Shown: positions 42,418 to 49,227 of the stretch, piece after piece
Numbering within the stretch: position 1 is the first letter of the stretch
How the letters are laid out: every line of letters begins with the position of its first letter
Origin: Spongisporangium articulatum
GTDB taxonomy: Bacteria > Actinomycetota > Actinomycetes > Actinomycetales > Kineosporiaceae
DNA length: 64,000 nucleotides
Assembly (NCBI RefSeq): GCF_044465595.1
Contig: NZ_JBITLV010000005.1
Coordinates: 372,001 to 436,000 of the forward strand
Direction: 5' to 3'
Made by a program: the position numbers and the translations under genes
Notes under the pieces: generated by a model
The model's database searches: none
The model's input: the letters and a program-made list of their open reading frames with translations, nothing else
What the model was told of the DNA's origin: nothing

Positions 42418-42838
42418 TCAGCCTTCGGCGATCATGAACCGCCCCGGGGTTCGTCAGTTCGGTGAACCCCACCCGGCGGTAGACCTCGTGCGCGTCGCCG
42501 GTGGCCAGGAGCACGCGATTCAGGCCGTAGGGGCGCAGCTCGTCCAGCACGGCCGCGACCAGCCAGGTGCCGACGCCCCGGCCACGGTGCGCCCGGCCCA
42601 CGTACACGTCGCACAGCCAGGCGAACGTCGCGCGGTCGGTGACGATCCGGGCGTACGCCGCCGGCCCGCCGTCCGGCCCCAGCACCGTGAAGTTCAGCGA
42701 CCCCGCGATCGCCGCCTCGACCTTGTCCCGGGTGCGGCCCAGGGCCCAGTAGGCGTCGGTGGAGAGCCATTCGTGCAGGAGATCGACGTCGACCCGCTGC
42801 GGATCCGTCGTGAGGGAGTACCCGTCCGACGTCTGCAT
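42418..42838 (-). pseudogene. GNAT acetyltransferase with a +1 frameshift near its end
   Basis: From ATG 42838 the frame encodes a normal GNAT (DGYSLTTDPQRVD start, FAWLCDVYVGRAHRGRGVGTWLVAAVL, LLATGDAHEVYRRVGFTELTNPG). Then at the run CCCCGGGG (42442-42449 on the + strand) the frame misses its stop and stays open deep into the GGDEF-EAL gene. Removing one base of that run restores RFMIAEG and a TGA at 42418-42420, matching the family's usual PxRFM ending and about 139-residue length. Either a real recent mutation or a homopolymer sequencing error. Confidence 0.7.
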
Positions 42839-42846
42839 GGACCCAG

Positions 42847-43572
42847 TCAACGGCGCGCCCGGCGATGCTGGGCGTCGAGTCGCTCCGCCGTCGCGTCGAC
42901 CTCGTCGAAGAGGTCCACCCAGGCATCGACGTCCTCGACGAGGTCCATGTCCACGCCGCACTCGCGCTGTCGTCGCCGCGTCGCCTCCTCATCGAGAGGC
43001 GCCGTGGGGTAGGCGAACGGGTCAACCCCGAGCCCGCGCACGTACTGCTCCTGGAAGCGGTCGGCCTTCAGCTGGACGAAGCGGTTCACCTCGTTGAGCA
43101 TCAGCCCGTCGGCCCGGCCCACCTGGACCCAGGTCTCGAACAGGGTGGCCAAGTCGGTTGCGGCGCGGACAGCGGCGAACGCCTCCTCCCCGATCTCGTA
43201 GCGCCACACTTCCCCCGCGTGCGATTCGGCCAGGACGACAGTGAAGACCAGCACATTGTTCGTGATCACGGGGATCTGGGCCCGCCAGGGGAAGGGGGCC
43301 GGCCAGGCCAGTTCCAGGCCGAAGAAGGCCTCCTTGGCTGTCGAAGGCCAGTCCATCAGGTACGTACCCTCAGGCAGTACAAGTTGCCCAGACCTGACGT
43401 ACGAGTGCAACCAGGCGACCTCGGCCGGCACCGACGGGCCATCGTAGTAGCGCGCCAGGCGCTCGGCGGGGACGACATCGTCGGAGCCGGGCACCGGCCA
43501 GTCCACCCCCAGGGCCTCCACGATGCGCCGCCAACCGTCCGCAGCGCCCTGTAGAGCCTGCAGGTCACCCAT
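42847..43572 (-). CDS. SMI1/KNR4-like protein, putative immunity protein
   Basis: 241 residues, cytosolic and acidic. ITNNVLVFTVVLAESHAGEVWRYEIGEEAF (about 102-131; key pattern hydrophobic strand, G-E-V-W) followed by an ATDLATLFETWV helix resembles the SMI1/KNR4 fold common among immunity proteins of polymorphic toxins. ATG 43572 with AGGAGG 8 nt upstream. It starts 29 bp after the stop of the secreted DNase-like gene, so the two form a toxin/immunity-like pair. The family match is by eye. Confidence 0.5.
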   Translation of the reverse strand: MGDLQALQGAADGWRRIVEALGVDWPVPGSDDVVPAERLARYYDGPSVPAEVAWLHSYVRSGQLVLPEGTYLMDWPSTAKEAFFGLELAWPAPFPWRAQIPVITNNVLVFTVVLAESHAGEVWRYEIGEEAFAAVRAATDLATLFETWVQVGRADGLMLNEVNRFVQLKADRFQEQYVRGLGVDPFAYPTAPLDEEATRRRQRECGVDMDLVEDVDAWVDLFDEVDATAERLDAQHRRARR

Positions 43573-43601
43573 CCCCCAAACCTCCTGCCTAACCTGCCTA
43601 A

Positions 43602-44942
43602 TCAGACACCCGGCCCGTGGCACATCTCGGTGGCGTTGTCGTCGCCCACCCGGAAGCCGAAGCTGGGTCCGCCAGCCGCCACCCAGGACGGTATCGGGAT
43701 GATCAGGAACTCGTCGTTGTCGTCCACCTCGCACTTCCTGTAGAAGCTGGAGATGTCCGTACCTTGGACCGAGGCTTCATTGTTGGGGACCGGCCGGAGG
43801 CTGGCGCGAGCACCCGAGAGGTTGGCCGCCTGGTTCGTGCTCTTGAAGGGGAACTCGTCGCAAGCCTGCAGCACCCGTCCTGTGCACTCGTTCGGGACGA
43901 ACGGGGGCGCGTCGTACCAGGCGGCCGAGAATCCCGCGCCGGTCAACGCCCGATGCTTGGCGCTACGAGCGGGATAGAACCACGGCACGCGCTCAGGGTG
44001 ATCGAGCCCGACCGTGGGATAGATGGTTTCGGTGATGTGCTTGCCGGTCTGGGGCATGAGGCGAAGCCCGTTCTTCGACACGCTCGTGGCTCCGGGCACG
44101 TAGATGGCGAAGCCGTTGCCGCAGCCCGTGCTGGTACTGGTGCTCGACAACTTCTGCTGGGCGTTGCACGCCTGGTCGATGGTCCGCCGCAGGTCCGCGT
44201 CGGTCGAGTCGTTCCAGGCGAACGGCGTCGCGTTCGTCGCGAACTGGCGCGTGGCCGTGATGATCTGCGCGTAGATCTGAAGACTGTTGTAGTACAACCC
44301 CTTCTGGTCATACCACTCCTCATAGGTTGTGAAGTCGGTGCGGTAGTCGATGTTGTATTCGAGGATTCCCAGGATCGCCGTCGGCTCGCCGAGGAAGATC
44401 GACTTCACGGTGTTGTAGACGGCGACCGCGAGGAGGAGCGCGCCACCTACCCAGGCCAACGTCGCCAACGCCGCGCCGGCTGTGAGCAGCGCCGGAGTCG
44501 ACGCCGTGAGTTCCCCGGCCGCCAGGAAGGCAACGGTGCAGGCACCCCCTTGGCAGGTCGAGGTGGGCGAGAGAGACTTGCGACCAGTCACGTTGTCGAT
44601 CTGCGGACCCTGACCGGGTGGCGCAACCTTGGCGGCCAGGTCGGTGACGTCGTCCTCGCAATCGATTCTGCCGTCCTCCTGCGCCGGGAGAACCTTGTCG
44701 ACGCACCGGGTGTCGGCCGGCTCGTAGCAGCCGGTGAAAATGGTGCGGGAACCGGCCGGTACCGGCACCAGCCCTCGCTGACTAGGCGAAATGTAGACCG
44801 AACCACCGGCCCCGGCACACTGTCTGCTCTCACTGGCGATCTGCTCGGCCGTGTCCTCGGAAACCGGCGGTGTCACGGTGTCCGTGCGGAACTGAGATGC
44901 TGACGTCGTATCCGGCCAGGCCGAAGTTGTCGGTGGCGGCAT
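43602..44942 (-). CDS. Secreted NucA/NucB-type DNase, C-terminal frame
   Basis: 446 codons from a possible ATG at 44942. A hydrophobic segment (about 145-185, ASTPALLTAGAALATLAWVGG) is followed by a Tyr-rich region. The last roughly 95 residues have CDEFPFKSTNQ, LRPVPNNEASVQG and SSFYRKC...DDNDEFLI, the pattern of NucA/NucB nucleases (CDExPFAST, VRxVPxxEN, QG, FY). It overlaps the upstream signal-peptide frame by 113 nt and reads as its continuation, so the natural protein is probably the two joined by a +1 shift (about 655 residues). Followed by the SMI1-like gene. Confidence 0.6.
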   Translation of the reverse strand: MPPPTTSAWPDTTSASQFRTDTVTPPVSEDTAEQIASESRQCAGAGGSVYISPSQRGLVPVPAGSRTIFTGCYEPADTRCVDKVLPAQEDGRIDCEDDVTDLAAKVAPPGQGPQIDNVTGRKSLSPTSTCQGGACTVAFLAAGELTASTPALLTAGAALATLAWVGGALLLAVAVYNTVKSIFLGEPTAILGILEYNIDYRTDFTTYEEWYDQKGLYYNSLQIYAQIITATRQFATNATPFAWNDSTDADLRRTIDQACNAQQKLSSTSTSTGCGNGFAIYVPGATSVSKNGLRLMPQTGKHITETIYPTVGLDHPERVPWFYPARSAKHRALTGAGFSAAWYDAPPFVPNECTGRVLQACDEFPFKSTNQAANLSGARASLRPVPNNEASVQGTDISSFYRKCEVDDNDEFLIIPIPSWVAAGGPSFGFRVGDDNATEMCHGPGV

Positions 44943-45567
44943 CCCACGAGGCGACCGCTCGGGCGTCCGTCACCCCGGATATACCCAGCCCTCGCACGTT
45001 GCCCGGCGCGATGTGATCGGCCACGGTCACGGGCCGGTAGACATGCCCCCGAATGAGGTCGGTCTCCTGGGCCTGTACGCACAGATCCTGGGTTCCGAGC
45101 CGAGTAGGTCGCAGCTTGGCCTTCCAGCTCTTGAGCCATACCCGGTAGTCGCCGGTGGAGCCGAGTCCGCCAACGGTCACGTCGGCCTTGGCGGCGGTGA
45201 CGCGGCCGACCGAAGCATTCAGGAACTTGGCTTTGAAGGCCAGGACGCCTGAGAGGGTGATCTGCCCGTTCGCGTCGACCGCCGCCTCCGCACCGACCGC
45301 TGGGCGCTCCACGGCCAACTGCGTCTTCACGTTGTACGGGTCGTTGGCGAACGTCTTGCCGTTTCCATCGGTTGCGATCCACGCGCCCGGATCCTTCTTG
45401 ACGTAGTCGCAGGGAAGGACGGCCTGGGCTAGAGACTTCACAGTGGCCGCCGGAGTGGGCTCAGCGGCATTCGCGGTCCCGTCGCCGACGACAAGAAGGC
45501 CGGCCAGCAAGCTTGTACCGGCCACCAGAGCGACGGCAGCGCGTCGCGGGAAATGGATGATCCTCAC
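44830..45567 (-). CDS. Secreted protein, N-terminal frame of the split DNase gene
   Basis: 245 codons. GTG 45567 (GGGGGGCAATT upstream) begins a signal peptide with cleavage near NAAEPT. A unique beta-rich domain (about 40-165) and a fibronectin-III-like start follow (VTDARAVASWDAATDNFGLAGYDVSIS). After about residue 222 the frame runs into VPHGHRDT and ends at 44830, while the overlapping frame continues with QFRTDTVTPPVSED. This points to one gene broken near 44885-44910 by a frameshift. Whether the break is real, programmed or a sequencing error cannot be told here. Confidence 0.6.
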   Translation of the reverse strand: MRIIHFPRRAAVALVAGTSLLAGLLVVGDGTANAAEPTPAATVKSLAQAVLPCDYVKKDPGAWIATDGNGKTFANDPYNVKTQLAVERPAVGAEAAVDANGQITLSGVLAFKAKFLNASVGRVTAAKADVTVGGLGSTGDYRVWLKSWKAKLRPTRLGTQDLCVQAQETDLIRGHVYRPVTVADHIAPGNVRGLGISGVTDARAVASWDAATDNFGLAGYDVSISVPHGHRDTAGFRGHGRADRQ

Positions 45568-45676
45568 AATTGCCCCCCGCAGTTGTAATTGGGACAACTG
45601 GATCGGCAAGGGGTTCCGGCGTCAAGACCCGCCGTCCTCGCTCCGGCGACTCCTCGAATCACACTGTTCGACCAAC

Positions 45677-45716
45677 GACGGAAGACCCGGGCGAATAGGT
45701 GCCCGGGTCTTCCGTC
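45677..45716. terminator. 16-bp perfect hairpin left of the element
   Basis: Arms 45677-45692 and 45701-45716 are exact reverse complements (core GACGGAAGACCCGGGC) with an 8-nt loop. It lies 5 bp outside the tRNA remnant, in the position expected for the original terminator of the tRNA-Ala gene before the element inserted. Confidence 0.7.
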
Positions 45717-45720
45717 GATG

Positions 45721-45765
45721 GTGGAGCTGAGGGGACTCGAACCCCTGACCCCCTCGTTGCGAACG
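45721..45765. repeat. Left attachment site (tRNA-Ala 3' remnant)
   Basis: 45 bp identical to 52928-52972, covering the tRNA-Ala 3' end from the discriminator base through the T arm to the anticodon loop. The 5' half is missing, so this copy is not a functional tRNA. Identity ends after GAACG. Confidence 0.92.
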
Positions 45766-46103
45766 TCGTCATCCCGCTCGGCGCCCTTCCCGCCGAGGTT
45801 CAGACGATGTCGTGTAGTGCGGTAACGCTGCCATGAGGTACCGCCGGGGGCCGGACGGGGTCGGGGGGTCTGCTGACGATCCACTGACGCCGGGCTGCCC
45901 CTAGCGGCACCCCTAGCGATAGCCCTCCGCTAGCCCGGCGCCCGGGTGAGCGCAGCCCGCCTCATCAGGGGCCTAGCGATGCTAGGCCGCTAGCCGGGCG
46001 AGCCCACAGAGCCGCTCAGAGCCGTTCTGCGGCCACGGAAGACACACCCCGCCGCCGAGTAGCGTTGACGCCGCCGCGAGCGTCGTAGGGAAGGATGTGG
46101 GGC
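45766..46103. other. Gene-free left end of the element, CTAG-rich
   Basis: About 340 bp without a convincing gene. The tetranucleotide CTAG occurs six times between 45899 and 45995 (for example GGCCTAGCGATGCTAGGCCG), although it is rare in the chromosome around it. The same feature recurs at 48630-49020 inside the element. Confidence 0.5.
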
Positions 46104-46319
46104 ATGGAGCCCGATACCGCTGCCGAGTGGTGGACCACGACCGACGTCGCGCGGTTCCTAGGCGTCAGTGTCGCCACGGTCAGCAGCTACCGACGGCGCG
46201 ACCAGATGCCTCAGCCGGATCAGACGGTGGGCCGCACCCACATGTGGAAGCCCGGCCGGATCGTGGAGTGGCAGTCGGCCAGGCCGCGCCCGAGGCAGAA
46301 GGCAAGCACCGATCAGTAG
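46104..46319 (+). CDS. Small HTH DNA-binding protein (AlpA/MerR-like)
   Basis: 71 residues. EWWTTTDVARFLGVSVATVSSYRRRDQMPQPD is a winged-helix of the excisionase/AlpA type (key pattern T-x-x-D-V-A-x-F-L-G-V), then VGRTHMWKPGRIVEWQSARP. It probably acts as a directionality factor or local repressor of the element. ATG 46104 follows GTGGGGC; an upstream ATG at 46095 is less well placed. Its end overlaps the convergent deformylase-fusion gene by 7 bp. Confidence 0.7.
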   Translation: MEPDTAAEWWTTTDVARFLGVSVATVSSYRRRDQMPQPDQTVGRTHMWKPGRIVEWQSARPRPRQKASTDQ

Positions 46320-47797
46320 CGCCAGGGCTGCCCCGTTCCCTTGTACTCGGAGACCGGAATAGGCGCGTCGCCGTCGTCCATCCGCTCGCGGTAGAGCTGG
46401 CCGCCCAGGTGGTCAATCTCGTGCATCACCAGCCGTGCGGTTCCGGCATCAAAAGTCGTGATGTGCATAGACCCGTCGAAATCCTGATGCTGAACCTCAA
46501 TAGACGTCGGACGAGGTACCAGCCCGCGCACGTCGAAAAAGCTTAGACAGCCCTCGTATTGCTTATCGGTGGTCCGCGATTCATCAATAACCCGAGGGTT
46601 TATCAAGACGATGTGATCACCCTCGGGCGTTTGAACTATCGCGGCAGAGCGACCGATGCCTATTTGTGGGGCCGCAATACCCATGCCCTTCTTGAACTCA
46701 TGAACGGCCGCAACCCGATCCATGCTGGACCGCAATTGCGCGATAACCCGACGGGCGTCCTCAGATTCACGCGGCAAGTCGAAATCGGTCGACTGCTCGG
46801 CCAGGATGGGATCTCCGTCCTGGACAATCCCTAACGCCGCCATCTGCTCGCTAGGTGATTTCCGTGCCGACACCGGGGCCTCCGTTGGTGTTGCCTTAAA
46901 CGACCATTCCAAGCGATACCGAGCGTGCAGCGGCGGGTCTTCCGTGCTCCACGAGAACAACGCACGTCCGTCATCGACGTTCCTGACGATTGCGGTTCTG
47001 AATGCGACCGACGCACTAGCCATCGTCGTTTCCTGACCCCATACGACCGGCGAGAGCTCCTCCGGAAAATCGAGCCCGACGCTTAGCCGCCGAGTCGGCA
47101 AACGAACGGCTCTCTGGAACCACTGTCCCCATTTCGTATCGGCAACGCTGTACGAGTAGACGATCTCAGCAGACTCCCCGGGATAGAGAGGGAATTTGCC
47201 ATAGTCATTCTCGAATAGCAGCCAGATTTCTTTGAAGGCGTCCCGGTCGTGCTGCACCGTCCAGCGCATCGGGTCGCCGTCGGCGTTGTGCGCCACGAGC
47301 TGCAACTCATCCCAGGTCAGCGGGTCGCGCCGGTAGTGGGCGTTTGAACGCTCAGGGTCGCCCGGGAAACGATCCACGCTGATCCTGATGAGGTAGCGGG
47401 TCAGAGGCTCCGTGCCGCCGTTAAGGATGCGGCGACGTTGGGTGGCCGTGTAAACCCCGTCGTCGTAACGAAGTTCGGCGTGGTCATGCTCGACCGTGAC
47501 GACGGAAGGGACGTCGGACAGGGCAGGCGCCGGCCGTCGGGGTTCTGCCAGCTGCTCCGTCCCGGACGTCCGCGACGTCGTGCGCCAGGCCCGCATCAAC
47601 GCACCGCCCGAATTCAGGATCTGCTCTGCGCGCTCGGCGAAGCTGCGGGTTGCCTTCTCGCCACCGGTCTCGATCTTGGATATGTAACTCCGGTCAAACC
47701 CCATGAGCGAAGCGAGCCGGGTTTGCGAGTGCCCACGAATGTCTCGCCAATATTTGAACTCGCTGATAAATGCGTCTCCGCTTTCGTCGCGCTGCAT
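46313..47797 (-). CDS. XRE-HTH / middle beta domain / peptide deformylase fusion
   Basis: 494 residues in three parts. 1) XRE helix-turn-helix (about 12-65; LASLMGFDRSYISKIETG). 2) A roughly 200-residue beta-rich domain (about 100-305) of unknown function, with LIRISVDRFPGDPERSN and RWTVQHDRDAFKEIWLLFEN. 3) A full peptide deformylase domain (about 318-475) with GMGIAAPQ (371-378), EGCLS (415-419) and HEIDH (459-463), so Cys/His/His metal ligands and the catalytic Glu are all intact. Deformylases remove the formyl group of N-terminal Met; a DNA-binding version is unusual. ATG 47797 with GGAGGAG upstream. Lower GC than its neighbours. Cargo of the integrative element. Confidence 0.85.
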   Translation of the reverse strand: MQRDESGDAFISEFKYWRDIRGHSQTRLASLMGFDRSYISKIETGGEKATRSFAERAEQILNSGGALMRAWRTTSRTSGTEQLAEPRRPAPALSDVPSVVTVEHDHAELRYDDGVYTATQRRRILNGGTEPLTRYLIRISVDRFPGDPERSNAHYRRDPLTWDELQLVAHNADGDPMRWTVQHDRDAFKEIWLLFENDYGKFPLYPGESAEIVYSYSVADTKWGQWFQRAVRLPTRRLSVGLDFPEELSPVVWGQETTMASASVAFRTAIVRNVDDGRALFSWSTEDPPLHARYRLEWSFKATPTEAPVSARKSPSEQMAALGIVQDGDPILAEQSTDFDLPRESEDARRVIAQLRSSMDRVAAVHEFKKGMGIAAPQIGIGRSAAIVQTPEGDHIVLINPRVIDESRTTDKQYEGCLSFFDVRGLVPRPTSIEVQHQDFDGSMHITTFDAGTARLVMHEIDHLGGQLYRERMDDGDAPIPVSEYKGTGQPWRY

Positions 47798-47941
47798 TTC
47801 CCGGCGAACTCCTCCGTGAGTGTGAGTGACTCGTGAGCGAGTCTGCCTCACCCTGACCGCACACGGCATCGGGGCACTTCCATCGACACCAGACGGCAGG
47901 TCGAGGGTTCCGGCGACACGACGCGGCACCGGTTGACCTTC

Positions 47942-47958
47942 TACTAACTCAGTTAGTA
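47942..47958. promoter_or_regulatory. 17-bp palindromic operator in divergent promoter region
   Basis: TACTAACTCAGTTAGTA has perfect 8-bp arms around a central C. It lies 75 bp upstream of the + strand gene at 48034 and 145 bp upstream of the deformylase-fusion start, so it can control both. The style (TTAGT half-sites) suggests a GntR-like dimer site, but no GntR gene is in the element; the XRE domain of the fusion is another candidate. Confidence 0.55.
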
Positions 47959-48033
47959 CGGTCGTGTGTTGATGGCCCCGGCGGGCGGCAACCCGCCGAG
48001 GCCAGCGCATCGGCCGTCTGGAAGGAGACAGTG

Positions 48034-48573
48034 ATGCAGGTCAAGGCTATCCCCGCGCCGCAGGAGGCGCGTAGCTCCGGGTTCCCGTCGTCGGGGTTCT
48101 TCGTGTCGACAAGCCGCAACGTGGCGTCGCACACGATGGATTTCGAGGGCCAGGACTGGCAGACCCGGACCCCGAACGTGTCGGCGTGGGTCGCGGTCCC
48201 GATCGAGCGTGACGTGCTGATCGCGGCGTGCTTCGTGGAGGCCGGAGGCGAGACGGCGGAGTCGTTCGCGGCGATGAGCGACGACGAGGTTCGGGAGTGG
48301 GCGGTCGGCGCCGTGCTGGCCGAGGCCCGAGCTGCCCGCCGGGAGATCGACACGGAGGCGTTCCGGTCCGGCTACCGGCTTAGCCGTGACCCGGGCGAGG
48401 TGGAGTTCTTCGCGGTTGTGGCTGCCCGGATCGATGAGGCGTTCGGGTTCGCACCGCCGACGGCCGGTGTCCCCGCCGTCGTGCCGCCCGCACCCCAGCG
48501 GCCCGAGTCCGCGCGACACGACGCCCGCTCCGGTCGGTCCCGACGCCGTTCTCCGGTCGCCGTCCCGGCCTGA
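48034..48573 (+). CDS. Hypothetical protein of the element
   Basis: 179 residues. A compact N-terminal part (about 1-145) with VSTSRNVASHTMDFEGQDWQTRTPNVSAWVAVPIERDVLIAACFVEAG and an acidic MSDDEVREW helix, then a Pro/Arg-rich tail. No family recognised. ATG 48034 has GGAG 6 nt upstream (a GTG 3 nt earlier is closer to the site). Divergent from the deformylase fusion across a 236-bp region with an operator-like palindrome. Confidence 0.65.
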   Translation: MQVKAIPAPQEARSSGFPSSGFFVSTSRNVASHTMDFEGQDWQTRTPNVSAWVAVPIERDVLIAACFVEAGGETAESFAAMSDDEVREWAVGAVLAEARAARREIDTEAFRSGYRLSRDPGEVEFFAVVAARIDEAFGFAPPTAGVPAVVPPAPQRPESARHDARSGRSRRRSPVAVPA

Positions 48574-48771
48574 CCCAAGCCTCGGGCCAGCCCGTCACTG
48601 GCTGTAGCGCGTCGAGTCGTTAGCAACGGCGTTAGCAGGCCGGTCCGGCTAGCGGCTGGGCACTGCTAGCGCTAGCACCCGCGCTAGCAGCCCACCTCAT
48701 CCCTGGCCTGGCCTGTAGCGGCTAGCGGCCTCACCCCCTCAACTCGCCTGACCCCCTGCGGAGGCTCCTTC
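48574..48771. other. Gene-free CTAG-rich stretch, possible cis-acting site
   Basis: About 200 bp with no convincing gene and five CTAG tetranucleotides (e.g. TGCTAGCGCTAGCA, CGCTAGCAG, GGCTAGCGG) plus related GTTAGCA words. Position just upstream of the RepA-like unit suggests a replication or regulatory site; unproven. Confidence 0.4.
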
Positions 48772-49227
48772 GTGGACACCAGCCCGGCACCTACTACCGC
48801 CCGCCCCGAGGGCCGGAACCGCTCACACACCGTGATGCCCGGCGGCCTAGAGGCTGCCCCGATCACCGCCGTGTGTGCTCCTAGGCATAGAGGCCGGTCT
48901 AGGACGACCGATCGTGCCCTGAGCAGGCGCCTAGGACCTAGAGCCGCCGACCCCGCTGACGCCGGAAACCGGCTCTGGGCACGGGTTCCCGCGCCCGGCA
49001 CGGGTCTAGCTCTAGGGGCCGCGCCGGACGCGCGTCGTCACCCGGCACCCGCCCTTTCGGTCACCGCCTCCGCGCAACGCACACCAGTCCGACCGCCCGG
49101 GCAGCTCGCACCGGTGGGAGCCGCCCCAGACCGGACCGCCGTCGCGGCGGACCAGACCACGGACCAGACCACGGACCAGGGCGGGCGCCGCAAGGCGGCC
49201 CGGCCGAAGGAGGTTACGACCCGATGA
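48772..49227 (+). CDS. Possible hypothetical gene preceding the RepA-like ATPase
   Basis: 151 codons from a GTG with GCGGAGG 9 nt upstream; the stop overlaps the next ATG (ATGA 49224-49227), as in coupled genes. The product would be Pro/Arg/Ala-rich and of low complexity, with no recognisable domain. Seven CTAG words and uneven third-position GC argue that part of this stretch is a cis-acting sequence instead. A 12-bp tandem repeat (49150-49179, GACCAGACCACG) lies inside. Confidence 0.4.
   Translation: MDTSPAPTTARPEGRNRSHTVMPGGLEAAPITAVCAPRHRGRSRTTDRALSRRLGPRAADPADAGNRLWARVPAPGTGLALGAAPDARRHPAPALSVTASAQRTPVRPPGQLAPVGAAPDRTAVAADQTTDQTTDQGGRRKAARPKEVTTR

Noticed and set aside
41108..42961. A single reading frame of 617 codons joining the GNAT to the region of the GGDEF-EAL gene.
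   Set aside because: Only the first about 130 codons after 42838 read as protein. The rest is an out-of-frame shadow of the GGDEF-EAL gene and is explained by one extra base in a CCCCGGGG run.
45722..45765. A second tRNA-Ala gene.
   Set aside because: Only the 3' part is present; the D arm and 5' acceptor strand are missing. It is the left attachment-site copy.
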